A DNA stretch of 64,000 bases, taken from Chenopodium formosanum. Its lineage: Eukaryota; Streptophyta; Magnoliopsida; Caryophyllales; Amaranthaceae. The notes under the pieces are model-generated. The model was not told where the DNA came from and did not search any database. It saw only the letters and a list, made by a program, of their open reading frames with translations. Position numbers and translations under genes: made by a program. The DNA lies in assembly GCA_024500155.1 (NCBI GenBank), contig CM044869.1:50361898-50425897 (forward strand), written 5' to 3'. Shown in pieces: positions 14,201-26,110 of the stretch (the first letter of the stretch is position 1; every line of letters begins with the position of its first letter).

Positions 14201-17200
14201 CTTATCTTATTCTTTTTTTACCAAAAAGAGTGCCTAAACATCAGGCAATCCCCATCTTCAATAACAAAATCTGATATGAAACACTTGCAATCTATGGTTT
14301 TGATTAAAATCCCCCTTCCCACCAAAAACACTTCCATAACTATATGCATAAGCCAATCAAAATCTAATTAGTTAAAAGCAATATCAAAAATGGATTTACT
14401 AACCACAGCAGCAGCTGCTGGTTTCCCTCGGAACAAAACACCCACAGAAACTGCAAAGCTAGGATAACCATGAGCAAAATTTGTGGTTCCATCTGCAGAT
14501 GAGATTGAATTTACATGAGTAACAAAATAATAGGGGGAGCTGTGGACACTGCTTAAATTCAGAAACGCCAACTATAAAGTAGACTAAAAAGTGCATGTTT
14601 CATCAAGAATCAGAGGCAGACACACAGACGAATAACCCTTTACACGTTCAAACAAGTGAATAGAAAACAAGGCAGAAACACATGTAAGAGGTAAGCCTAG
14701 CATGACTAATGAGTTGCATTGGACCAAATAATTATCCAAGGTACCATTGACGCTAAAGGTGTTTGAAAATTTCCCATGTGGCCATGTGTCTGTGGAGAAC
14801 AATTGTCCCACATCAGAAGAGAGATAGGAAGATGACTAGTTAAAAAGGTTTGTGGGCTACCCCTCCTATTGCCATAAGGGTGGAACCTTACAGAGTTGAC
14901 CCTTACCCACTATAGGGTGTGCAACTTCACAGGGCCCGGAGCCCAAATTTTGCTCAACAAATTCAACCTCAACTAGCACAAAATCTAAAACAACCCAAGA
15001 TTCTGCATGCAAAGCAAACAAACTCCTTGGGCTCCTCTAGAAGTAGCTTCCACGTCACAGTGTAAAAATATATGTGTACAAGACTCATTGGCAGCTCAAC
15101 AAAGCATACAAATATCTAATTAAAGTCTGCCTTCACTTTTGAGGCACATCATTAGTCATTATCCTAACCAACGCCAAAATCCACACAAAAGAGGAACCCT
15201 CACCTTCCAAATAGAGTTTGCTACAGAAAAGGCAGGAAATTATCTACAAGTTATAGACCATGTCACCCATCCACACCCTAGAATCCGTCACTACTGCCAA
15301 TTGAAACATCCACTAAGGAAGAAAGCTCCTTACATTCCTTATCACATAATGGCTTTTGGATATGTAAATCCCAAGCATTATCACAATAACAAGTGACAGG
15401 CACCAAAGTTCTTGAAACAGCCACCCAATTTGCTCATCCCAATCCCTCTTCTCAACACTATTATCTTGAACATGTTACTAAGGATACATCTTACAGGCTA
15501 GTTACAAGAGTGTTAAACAAAATCTAAGTAACATGCTACATTCCTGTACGGGCTGTACCATTCCAAGTACATTAACAGAAAAGCTGAAGCAAAAAAGGAA
15601 ACTGAAAGGAAAAACAAAGAGAAACTAAATAAGGCTTAATGAAAACATCTGACTCCGTATTTTAACAAAAACCTTGAATCCTAATAGCCATCAAATAATC
15701 CCGACTCCAATATTGGTCCATCAAAAGCAACTTATTTGAACCTCAACCAATGTGTTGCATCTTCAGCCACCAAAATCAAGGAAAATTGCCTCAACAGGCC
15801 ATCTACAATTTTTAATGCAAACTTGACACCTTATAACAGATTACATAAACTTTGAATAATCCTAATTCTACTAGAAACATCTGAGTTTTTTTTTTTTTTT
15901 TTTGGTCCTTTCCCCTCCTTTTGTACATGGATACACCCTATTGGTGTGTGTGTTTTTTGATATTTTAATATTACTTGTACAATAACTAGAATAATAAAAG
16001 GTACAATAGTGACTAGATGCCTATAATACCGTTAAAGAACTTATGACACAAAGATGGTTTGTCAGATAATAACCTTTTAACATTAAAAACATTAAAAAAA
16101 GATTAAAGTTGAAGTGTATGGCAGGGTTTAATGTAGAGAGGAGAGAATGGAAAATTAAAGGAGGGAAGGAATAATATGATGGAAATTCTTTTGGCATCTA
16201 GAATAGCAAGCATAAACAGACTACTTTGACAAGTAGCAGTAATCTGAAGATCTGAACACCCTGGTTAAAATAAAATAACACCAGTTTCTATGGATCTGAC
16301 AGGGAACTCTAAGACCAAGCATGCAAAGGACAGCAGAGAATACAACACAGGACATGAACATAAATTGCAATAGCAAAAAAGGGAGAAAGAACCTAGAGGA
16401 TCAATGCACCAAAGGTAATCGGAAGAAGTATCTCCAATAATTCCTCCCTCTTCACCAAGAATTAGGTGATCATTGAAGTTTTCCTTCACAACTTCCAAAA
16501 TAGCAGCCTCACTCATTTTGTCTGTTCTGTACAGAAAACCATATGATGATTAATTTCTAGTCCTTCAAATTACAAAAATAAAGTAAAATAATGGAGTGCC
16601 AAGAAGATTCAGAATTTAAATGAGCACGTATTCAAGACTACATATACACGAAGAATGATTAAACTCCAGAAAACATCTCTTTAGGGTATGTTCTTCCAAA
16701 TTAAAACTTGACGAAATTAAGCTAAACAAATTGAATATTAGTCAAAGAAACTAGTGTACATGAAGGTCTAGAAGAAGGAGAGGTATGATTAGTCAATATA
16801 TAGACAGACGCCATTTAATGAAGCAAATCATGCACAAATACTTTCACGGACAGGACAAGATACTATTTAATGGGGCAATGTAAAAAGTGGAATAGAAGGG
16901 GATCGAATACTCCCAAACGAACAGGGAAAATTAATTCAAAATATAAAATAATCTACTTGTATTTTACAGGTGAAAGCCAATATTCTCTTGGTTCCAAGAA
17001 ATTTCTACGTCTGTTAATGACTATATTTCCCTTTAGTCTATACCCAGTCTACATAGCATTCAAGCAAGCTCCTCCTGAATACCAGCAGCACATAGCATGC
17101 ATACATTGGCGACAAGTTTCTGGTATCAAACCCTAAATCTGTAAGGTCTCCATTAGTTGACAAATTTTTACAAAGTTACTAAGTTGCACATGAAAAGAAT

Positions 17201-18426
17201 GGATGATGAATACAATGAGTAGCAAATACAGATCATCAAAGAAGATAATAATAATTAGGGATCCATTACTCAGTCACCAGGTCAGTAAGTCCTTTATAGG
17301 AAATTTTCCGCGGCTTGTTAACGGCTTCCATGACTACCTGAAAGATAAAAATGACATATACCCTAATAAGTTGAGAACTAATGGCTACCTGCTACCAAGT
17401 TCATTAGCAGCTGGAGAGCTATATACACCAAAAAAGCTATCAAGGAAGGCTTGATAATTCATTAATGCAGAAAAGTGTAAGCGCAACCATATTTTGCTTA
17501 GTTTACACAAAAACTTGAATTTGTTTTCCTTGTGATAAATAAAGAGCACCATTACCACTACCAATACCAATACTCAAGGCACGGTACAATTCCACAACAC
17601 ACACGAGTTCTAGCTCTCATCATTTACAGAAGTCTCTCAAACAACCACAAGCTTCAGTATAGTGCTGATTAATTAAAATGCAAGGCACTTGTACAATGGG
17701 GATTATTAGAATTAAGGTGTTTGTTTTGAGGACTCCCCCACTCAAAGACATAAACCTCATCTACTCATTCTAGTGCACCCTGCTTAAATTCAGCACCTAA
17801 TCATATGCAACCTACAAGGTACTTGTATTAATCAGTAAAGGACAGTAATTCATAAAAAAAACTGACTCAAATGAAATGTATCCTATTATTTAGTGTCGGA
17901 GGGACTAACTAACAAGCACAGAAACTGCACATTGGAAAATTTCAACCTGGATATTCAATGAGAGCAAATGAGCAAAACACAAAATGTTCAAAGCTAATAT
18001 CTCACAATTTGCAACAAACAGAACTCATCAAGCAACATAAATAAACAGAAAATCAAAAGAAATTAAGAATTCTGGGTTTAGAGTAAGAACCTCAGCGCCA
18101 GTTTTGGCAGCTTTTTCAACAACCCCAAGAAGTTGATTAGCAGGAATTGGACCAATTGATTGAGCACCCACTTTAGGATATTGGGTCCCAGACAAAATAG
18201 CACTGGTATTAAGTGATACTCTTGATGAACATGAAGAAAATGATGGTATTGGCTTCAATGAAATTTCCTTGCCAAAAATCCCATGTTTTAAAGATTTTGG
18301 ATTTCCCAGAAAACAACCAGACAATGCAGAAGATTGATGAGTTTTGTGATTGAAAGTTCGAATTGAAGAGGGTAGTTGATAAAATTTTAAGGGGGTTGCA
18401 GAAGATGAGATTAAGCACTTCCCCAT
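11206..18426 (-). CDS. IMPL1: Chloroplast inositol monophosphatase-like protein IMPL1 (10 exons, 383 aa)
   Basis: A Mg2+-dependent phosphatase of the inositol monophosphatase family, expected to release free myo-inositol from inositol phosphates in plastids. Exons on the minus strand: 18426-18091, 17337-17270, 16526-16393, 14492-14404, 14005-13948, 13869-13817, 13484-13386, 13302-13189, 11529-11428, 11304-11206. Phases all join to 383 residues (Arabidopsis IMPL1 is about 370). Metal-site motifs are intact: GEEGG (about 159-163), DPLDGTTNFAHG (177 on; DPL and the rest are split by intron 3) and WDMAAGVLIVEEAGG (from 310). The first about 90 residues are rich in Ser/Thr and basic residues, as for a chloroplast transit peptide. 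It diverges from CPP1. An hAT-type element sits only 170 bp upstream of the ATG. The family also contains IMPL2 (histidinol-phosphate phosphatase), but the C-terminal region here fits IMPL1. Confidence 0.95.
12255..12286 (+). repeat. (GGGGT)n run in IMPL1 intron 8
   Basis: Six G4 tracts separated by short T or TC spacers on the plus strand, so a strong G-quadruplex candidate on the non-template strand relative to plus. On the IMPL1 transcript (minus strand) this is C-rich. Confidence 0.7.
14493..16392. other. IMPL1 intron 3 (1.9 kb), no gene recognised
   Basis: This large intron has several short open frames with no recognisable domain. An LTR-like word (TGTCCCACATC) occurs near 14805, and there is a T-run at 15887-15903. 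No second LTR or primer site was found. IMPL1 introns 1 (17338-18090) and 8 (11530-13188) are likewise empty apart from the G-rich run. Confidence 0.5.
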
Positions 18427-18588
18427 CTTTTTGGATGATGAAGTGACGCAAGAATGCCTGGGTTTTGTATATCAATGTAACATCTCTTTGTTGGCCATTC
18501 ATTTTGAAAGTAGTAATATTATGATCAATACTTGAGTTAAGCTTAAAATCGAAACCTAAATTTACCAATTTTCACGAATTATTAGCTA

Positions 18589-19128
18589 GTCAAAGTTAGA
18601 GATGGTAATTTAATCCGAGTTTAATTCGAATTCAATCTAATTCGAAGAAAAAAAAATCCAAATCTGAATTTGATAAAATAAATCCGAATCCGAATCCGAG
18701 GCAGATCGGACTTGGACTCTATGCAAAGTTCGACGGAGTCCGATCCGAGTCCGAATCCGAGAGTATGAGCATATGGTTTATAACTTGGGATAATTGTTTG
18801 CTTGTTTTGTAGCAAAATTTTGTTATGTAACTTAGTTCATAATTTAAATAAGTTTTGTTTGTACTTTACTTGGTATGACAATACAAGCAATTATAGGTAT
18901 ATGACATTATAAAAATAAAAAATAAAAAATAAAAAAATCGGTTTATTTCGGAGGTCCGTATAAATGGACCAGATTCCAATCCGAAAATTACGAGTCAGAT
19001 CGAATTCGGACTTGTATTTTTCGGATTCGGACTTATATCCGAGTCTAGGGTCCGTTTACTAAACGGATTGGATTCGAATTTAGCCACATCCGACCCGAAT
19101 CCGATCCGTTGCCATTCCTAGTCAAAGT
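18589..19128. mobile_element. Non-autonomous hAT-type element, 524 bp, with 8-bp TSD GTCAAAGT
   Basis: The element spans 18597-19120. Both flanks read GTCAAAGT (18589-18596 and 19121-19128), a perfect 8-bp duplication. Terminal inverted repeats are TAGAGATGGTAA and, from the other end, TAGGAATGGCAA. Many copies of CCGAATCC/AATTCGAA-type words crowd both ends in opposite orientation around an AT-rich core, which is the subterminal-repeat layout of Ac-like hAT elements. No transposase is encoded. The near end is 170 bp from the IMPL1 start codon. Confidence 0.85.
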
Positions 19129-19447
19129 TTTCTTTTTCACTGTTTGGTTACTATATTCACTATTTGTATTGTTTAATTTTTTTACCTATAGTAGTTCAAA
19201 TTTAAACCAAGGGCGGATCTATAGTGGATTCAACCATTCTTTGAAAAAAAAAAGTAAAATTTAATATTAGTTTGAGTACCCAACTTGATAATTTGCTATC
19301 TTAATAGTTTGATTCATGGTCTTATAGATGACATTTTTTTGAGTTATTAGTTATCGATTATCAAACCCAATAACGGTAATCGTTCATCTCCTTAACCCCA
19401 TTTCATCTTGCTTTCCACAAAAAAAGCCTGAAAGGTTATAATTTGAA

Positions 19448-20156
19448 ACGGATGTAGCTTTGAAATGTGACATAGCTTACCATTGTGAAAAAATTTGGTA
19501 CAACTGTTTAACAAGTGGTACAATGATCCTCTCAAGAAAGAGAAAAATAAGAGGGTTTTTTGAATTTTATTTCTAAAAATAAAAATCGATTTGCACTTTT
19601 AAGTGGTAGAAATGAAGGGTGTTGTACCACATGACTTGTACAGTAAGTGATTTTTTTTTTCCGTGATGGCTCTCAGATTGAATATTGAAGATTGAACCAT
19701 TCACTTGGTGACTAATCTAGTAACCCGCCCCACAACCGCTACTTCGTAAGTCCAAGAGATTACGAGAAAATACAAGTTTATATACTCCACAATTTATAAC
19801 GGATGTAGCTTTGAAATGTGATGTAGCTTACCATTGTGGTACAATTGTTGTACCAAGTGCTACAATGATCTTCTCACATAGAGGAAAAATAAGGTCTTTT
19901 GGAATTTATATTTAAAAATTAAATTGTTTTGCACTTTCAAATGGTAGAAACTAGAAAGGGAGAGTGTTGTACCACATAACTTGCACGATAGTTGTAGACG
20001 ATTTTTTTTTTCCCCTAATTGGTCTTAGATTAAAGATTGAACCATTCCCCTGGTGACAAGTCCAGTAATCCGTCCCATGACCGCTACAGTATACTTCGTA
20101 TTCCGTAAGTCTAGAGATTACAAGAAAATAATAGTCGTAATACAAGTTTATATATA
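19448..20156 (+). repeat. 351-bp tandem duplication upstream of CPP1
   Basis: Copy 1 starts at 19448 and copy 2 at 19799, both with ACGGATGTAGCTTTGAAATG. They stay alignable to the shared TACAAGTTTATATA at 19771 and 20141, with scattered substitutions and small indels. Copy 2 ends about 160 bp before the CPP1 ATG and includes its best TATA box. Copy 1 carries a shorter TATA-like word (19777-19784). Both copies contain a GTTGTACCACAT word. Confidence 0.85.
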
Positions 20157-20158
20157 TA
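20149..20158 (+). promoter_or_regulatory. Probable TATA box of CPP1
   Basis: TATATATATA lies about 160 bp upstream of the CPP1 ATG. It is followed by a CT-rich stretch (20179-20260) typical of plant 5' UTRs. The location inside a duplicated block is noted separately. No transcript data were available. Confidence 0.5.
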
Positions 20159-20317
20159 CTCAAAGATTACACAATCCATTTTCTTTCTCTCTCTTCTCCA
20201 ACCCAACCACCCAAAACGCTTTCTCTCTCATCAGCTATCAGCTCTGAGCAGCCTCTTCCATGGTGTTTTTCTGACACACCTTCATCTTCTCAGCAACTTC
20301 CATTTTTCAATTCAAAC

Positions 20318-23300
20318 ATGGTTGCTGCTTTGCTTGCTAACCCTAATTTGTCCACTCCTTTCCTCGGCCACAAACTGTAATTCTCTTATCCTTTACGAAT
20401 TTCAGTTCTTTGCCTTAATATTATTACCGACGTTTTTTGTGTGATTTTTGTGCAGTTCTTTGCGCCAGAATACAAGGAATTTAGCGACGCATGGAGTAAA
20501 TTTAAGGTTGCCTAAATGTGCTGTTGATACGCCTTATGGAGGTACTAATTATACATTGGAGTTTAATTTTATTAATTTTTGGTGAATTTTGTTGATTTTC
20601 TTTATTGTGGTGTGATTATTCATTTGAAGCGTAATTGAGTGTTAAAGGAATTGTTGGTTACTTGTAGAATTGATAATGCTTCAAGGAAAAGAAAACTAAG
20701 GTGTTGTTTGGTTGATGTGGGAATTTAATTTCCATAGGAATTTATACTTCATGGGAAGTTAATTCCTTAATGAAATTCTTAGGAATTTCTTAAATGTGTT
20801 TGGTTGGCAATAAGGGAAATTGAAATTCCCATGAATTTTAGTTTACCTAGGGGGCTGGGTATTTTACTTCCCATGTTTTGTAGGAAGTTGAAATTCCCAT
20901 GAATTCCCACTTCCCCCATTTTTGCTTTTTTATGTCAACCAAACAACTATTCATTTTCTCAATTCCCATGAATTTTCAATTCCTCCATTTTACAATGTCA
21001 ACCAAACAAGACCAAAAAGAGTTGGAGATTAGATTGTTGGCTGATATGCTTTGGCGAAATCTTGATTTTTTATTTTTTTTTATTTTTTTTTTTTGGGATT
21101 TGGGTGTGTCATGTGTGGTATTAGTTGGTTTGGTACTCCAAGTTTCGGGTTTTGAAATTAGTGATTTAAACCTAGTACCATGAGATGGGAGTTCATGGCT
21201 GTTTTTAGAACAAGCCGAAAGATGAAATAGAAGAGCTTGAATTTAGAAGAGTTCAGGTAGCCATTTTGTATTTTTATCTTAAGAAGAGTGAATTCATTAT
21301 TTGATCTCAAATGATGCCATAAATTAGACATATATGTTACTCTAGTTTTGGTGAGTTGATGGTTGTGTCGTATGGAATTAGGCGTTTGTGGAAAGGGTGT
21401 GTTTCGTTGTGTACTTTGTATCACAGATTTTGTTGCTGTGACTGATAAAGTGATTTCTTTAATTTATAGGAAATACCCCAAAGTTTCCGAGGCTGAATGT
21501 CTGGGATCCTTACAAGCGCCTTGGGATAAGTCCATATGCTGCTGAGGATGAAATCTGGAGCTCTCGCAATTTTCTTACACAACAATATGCTGGAGATGAG
21601 AGAAGTGTGGAGTCTATAGAGGCTGCCTTTGAGAAGCTTCTTATGAGAAGCTTTTGGGAGAGAAAGAAAACGAAGATCAACTTGAAGACAAGGTTGAAGA
21701 AGAAAGTCGAGGAGTCTCCTCCTTGGGTGAAGAGTTTGCTCAATTTTGTTGAGCTTCCCGCAACTGTCATTATTCTTAGAAGATTGTTTTTGTTTGCATT
21801 CATGGCTGGATGGAGTATAATGAATTCTGCTGAAGGTGGACCAGCTTTTCAGGTATGTCATGCATCTGTTTTTATTATTTTTGTGACTTCTTTTTCTTTA
21901 CTATACCCTGGGACCTTGTTTGAACTGGAATTTCATTGGTCTGGAAGAGTCAGATACTTTTATGGGACACCGATTATATAGATGTAGGAAATTTGTTGGT
22001 TCCGGGTGGGATTTCAATGAGAAGATTCTTTGGTGGAATGTCTATGCACAATCAAAATCTGTTCTAGTTGTAGGAATTAACCGGCTTATGAAATCGATCT
22101 AATCTCATCAATCTAATTTGATAATATTGTTATTTTGGGCTTTGAATCAAGCCTTCAAGCTATGTGGATGAGGCCTTTGTGAAAGCTCTGATGTTGGTTT
22201 AAGTATGTGATTGTCATGCTATTTAGTATAGATATACTTCTTTTAAGGAGGTGTGGCCCTTTTGTTCCCTTTTTCTTTTTCCTGGTTTTGTTGGGGAGAG
22301 GGTTTGTTAATTGCATGCTTAGTTTTAAAAGGCGCAAGGCGCAAATGGTCCTTGCAGCCTAGGCGTGAAGCGCAAGGCAAAGGCGCGCGCCTTTTGTATG
22401 CAAGGCGCATGTATTTATATATTTATTTCAAATTATTTTTTACTTTGGTTGTACTTAATACTAATTAAAAATATTCATACTAAATTAAATAATGATATAT
22501 GTAAAGCTAAGGTAGTCTGAATTTGTAAAAATGTCCATCATTCTTCAATTTATAACTTAAATCTAAGTTATTTTCCTTGAGGCGCAAAGGCGCGCCTTAC
22601 CAAAGGCTCTTTGAGGCGCGCGCCTTCTGTAGGTGACTGAGCCTCACCTATCTAAAGCCCATTTCCCAGAGCCTGGGAGCGAGGCGCGCTTTATAAAACC
22701 AAGATTGAATGATAGGTGAAAAGGAAGATTGAAGAATATATAATGGCCTGAAGATTAGGAGTCCTTTAGACGTTAGGATGTACTTTGTAGTTTGTACAAC
22801 TTAAAAGAGGAGTAGGTGCTAGCTTACTGAAATGTGTAGCCTCTTCGCAATAAATTTACATGATTATCTCATAGCAGACAACATTTTATCAACTGATGTA
22901 TTTCATCCATTGATTTTGCACAAGGATTAGAAAAAGGGATCTAAAACCAGAAGATGCTGAACCCTAGTTTTGATGTTTTGACCAGGAGTAAACAAGGATC
23001 AAGCCAAGTTAATGAATTTAAAATTGAAACAACAATTAGATTTAAAATCATCCATGCAACTTCCAAAAGTTAATCAAGAAAACTGTGCTCATTCAATTAC
23101 ATTAGTTCATACTCCCTATGCTTGAATTTAGTCTAATAATAACACACTCACCTGATTTACGCCCTTGTTGCCTTCAGGTCTTGTATCTCGAAGCGACACA
23201 ATTAATAAATTTTGTGTAGCTCTTAATTCTTAACTTTTTTGCTACTTTGTTTAGTTCAGCAACTTAATTGATGACCTACATCTGCCTTTTCCGTCTGAAC

Positions 23301-25426
23301 TCATTGAGCAATCAATGCTCTGTTTATATTGTCTATAATGATGTACACACTTAACCAATGATAATATGTGTCAATTACATTTATGCGGATAACATAGGCT
23401 CTCAAGAAACTTTTGACAGCTCGAACCTTTTCAGATATGTTTTTAGACTTGTAACCATAGCCCACTATCCCCTAGAAGTTTTGTAAGTTAAGGAATTTTG
23501 AAGTGAGGAAACAGTGCAATTTTAAATTAAAGGCATTGATAAAGGTATCAGGTAACTATAATGTGTAACAATGTAACCATTTGACAATTTTATCCTAAAA
23601 TCTCTTTACTTTTCACTCTTAGCAATATCTATATATGATACGTTTTGGAAAAAAAAGGATGGAGGTTGAAGGCAATAAATTAATGTGCAATCCATTAATA
23701 AAACTACCATATGTATCAGCACTTTGAGATGTTTTATCATGTCCCGGCATGATGGGTATGTAGACCCTCGGCTCTAAACCTGTGGAAATCTCTCCTAAAG
23801 TGGACTGTGATGCAATTAGTAAGACTCACAAGGTATAGTGATAGCTTTGTCAAAAGGGATAGTTGCAACTTGTAGAGGCATACAGTTTGTTGTCATAGAT
23901 GGTTTACATGTGTAATTTCCGAATACGCCTCTGGTTGGAGTGAAACTTTCTCACCAATTTACTCTGTTACAGCCTTCTCAACTATAAGATGGACTTATTT
24001 AAAATGATCTTGAAATGGAAATTCATGCTTATGAATCATGCAATTCATGCCTTTTGTTTTCCATCTCAAACATTTTGCTATCCAATATCCCCAAAGATTT
24101 CACAGCTCACTTAGCTAAGAGGCCTTTGCTTTGCAATGTCATGGATAAAATAGGCTTGCCTTTAGTATTTTCCTCTCTATAATGTCATCCCTCCTATCAT
24201 ATTCAGTACTCCATCCATTTCTTCCCTAGAGGAATACAGGAATTGGATTGTTTACACACTATTTTATCAACTCTAGTTCCTGCTGGTGAAATTTTAGGGC
24301 CCTGTTATACCCTCTTATTAGCCACCAGTGACTCAAATAAATCTAAACCACTCTTCAAAATAACCTGTTTGGAGCTCTCTGTTCACTTGACCAATTCATG
24401 AATTCTATATAACATACCCTCATCCTTTTTTTTTTCTTCTTTTTTTTTTTTAGAAATAATCTAATAGTCATCAACATTTGGCATATATTCTAAGATATAA
24501 AGTCTTTTTAATAGCAGCAGTGTTGAACTTGATTATTGCTGAGTAGTTGAAGATATTTAGGGAGAGGGGCTGTTTCCCCAGACCCAGGGGAGGGGAGCAA
24601 GAGGAGCTGTATCCTGTGGGAGCATCTGTTGATCATTGCACTTTTTTGGGCTGTTTGATATTTTACAATATGTAAATTTGAACTGTGAATGTCTTTATTT
24701 AGTTGTAGAAGGATTTCTCTTCAAACCTGGTGGAAGTTTAAATTATTTTACCGTTTCACTACAGATCATTATGCATCACAGATACAGTGAGATTAATCTT
24801 GATCAATAGATCGATTTTAGTGGTCTGGGATCTCAGAATGTCAATAAAAAGTTGTCTTTTATCGACCTGTGTTAACCCCTGACTGAATAGCAAGGCTGTA
24901 GTTTTTTTTTTCTTTTTTTTTTTTGGTAGGAAATAGCAAGGCTGTATAGGTCACAGGTTTTTGTGTAATCAATAAGTGGTGAGAGATCAAGACCATCTCT
25001 ACTATCCCTAGATAGTTTAGCATAATTTCTAAAAATCTAAAACTACGAAGAATGAAGTATTGTTTATGTCTAAACAATTAAAACTTGATGATGCAGGTGG
25101 CTATCTCTCTCGGAGCTTGCATATACTTCCTAAATGACAAGACAAAGAGCTTAGGGAGGTCTGCTATTATTGGGTAAGTTGATCAAATTTGCAATTGCTC
25201 ATGCTAGTATGAAGCCAATTTATGTACATTTTCAGCCTCTTTATTTTGGTGACCCACTATTCTTTTTCCTGACAGATTTGGATCCCTTGTGGCTGGTTGG
25301 ATTTGTGGTTCTTGTGTGGGTCCGATGGTACCAGCAGCTATATTACCACCTACTTGGTCTCTAGAACTCCTTACTTCTTTACCAGTGTTTCTTTCTTTGT
25401 TCCTTGGTTGTACCTTTCTTAAGTAA
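20318..25426 (+). CDS. CPP1: Chloroplast chaperone-like protein of POR, CPP1/CDF1 (5 exons, 251 aa)
   Basis: A plant-specific plastid membrane protein with a J-like domain. In Arabidopsis CPP1 (CDF1) acts as a holdase that stabilises protochlorophyllide oxidoreductase, so it supports chlorophyll synthesis. Exons: 20318-20376, 20456-20541, 21470-21852, 25097-25173, 25276-25426; phases join to 251 residues, the family length. An N-terminal plastid-type leader of about 45 residues precedes the J-like domain ([19 protein letters not shown] from 60, no HPD motif), a basic stretch ([14 protein letters not shown]) and four hydrophobic segments, including [19 protein letters not shown], ending in CTFLK. 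Intron 2 contains a Tourist-like MITE and intron 3 (3.2 kb) an hAT-type element. The promoter is tandemly duplicated. Confidence 0.95.
20700..21013. mobile_element. Tourist-like MITE in CPP1 intron 2
   Basis: A 314-bp element whose 16-bp ends are inverted repeats with one mismatch (GGTGTTGTTTGGTTGA; other end read inward GGTCTTGTTTGGTTGA). The flanks TAA and AAA resemble a 3-bp PIF/Harbinger target duplication with one change. The interior is rich in GGAATTT/AATTCCC words. It has no coding capacity. Confidence 0.65.
22310..22711. mobile_element. Non-autonomous hAT-type element, 386 bp, GCGC-rich ends, in CPP1 intron 3
   Basis: The element spans 22318-22703. Ends read CTTAGTTTTAAAAGGCGC and, inward from the other side, CTTGGTTTTATAAAGCGC. 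The flanking octamers ATTGCATG (22310-22317) and ATTGAATG (22704-22711) differ at one base. Repeated AGGCGC/GCGCCTT words fill both ends around an AT-rich core. The rest of this 3.2-kb intron shows no gene. Confidence 0.75.
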
Positions 25427-26110
25427 AACATATTAGTAAGTTCCTCAAATTTTCATGAGAGCTGATGTAAGTCATGTTTCATAAATAGGTGTTATTCATT
25501 TGTTTGACAAGTTTCAGGTCTATCAATCTAGAATTTGTAGTCCTATTTTGTCTCGCATCTTTAAACTTTTCATATCAGTGCATTCAAGCTTTGATTTCTT
25601 ATGATGAGCATGGTGTAGGGATAATGAGGTGGGGTGGCTGGGTGGGTGCAAAGGATAGTTCCGTCATATCTAAAACCCCATCTAACTGTTTTATATTCAA
25701 TTGCTTCTTATCTCCTGTAAAACTGCAATAAGTACAATTGTGAATTATCATTTATCAGTGTGCGTGATATAACTGGACACTTAAACATGTAACTCTGAAC
25801 TTTTCCTGATTTCTCATTATAAAGAATATTATGGTAAGGTGTGCGGTTTTTTTATCTTATTTTATTTTATTTTATATTTTATATTTTTTTTTGTTTTGGG
25901 TAAAAGAAAGGTGTGCAGATATTAACTAATTTAAGTATGCCATTTTTTCAAATTTGAATTCATACTTGCAAAACTGAAATGTATGCATGATACATCCGAG
26001 TATCTGACAGTTGGTCTCTGGTAATCTTTGAATTTGGGGATGAAGGTAATTAAAACACTTAAGCCACTACATAAGAATACAGGCTAATTGTAGTTACCAG
26101 GATCTTACTA
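25427..26110. other. CPP1 3' flank, no gene recognised
   Basis: AT-rich sequence including the probable CPP1 3' UTR and a T-rich run at about 25850-25892. No coding domain or repeat was identified. Confidence 0.5.

Noticed and set aside
14770..15000. LTR retroelement start (TGTCCCACATC) in IMPL1 intron 3
   Set aside because: No primer-binding site, second LTR or target duplication found.
16265..16526. Separate small gene on minus starting MSEAAILEVV
   Set aside because: This is IMPL1 exon 3; the Met is internal, and splicing from exon 2 gives TETDKMSEAAILEVV in phase.
21421..21861. 146-codon frame on the minus strand
   Set aside because: Antisense shadow of CPP1 exon 3, which has a strong family match and proper splice sites.
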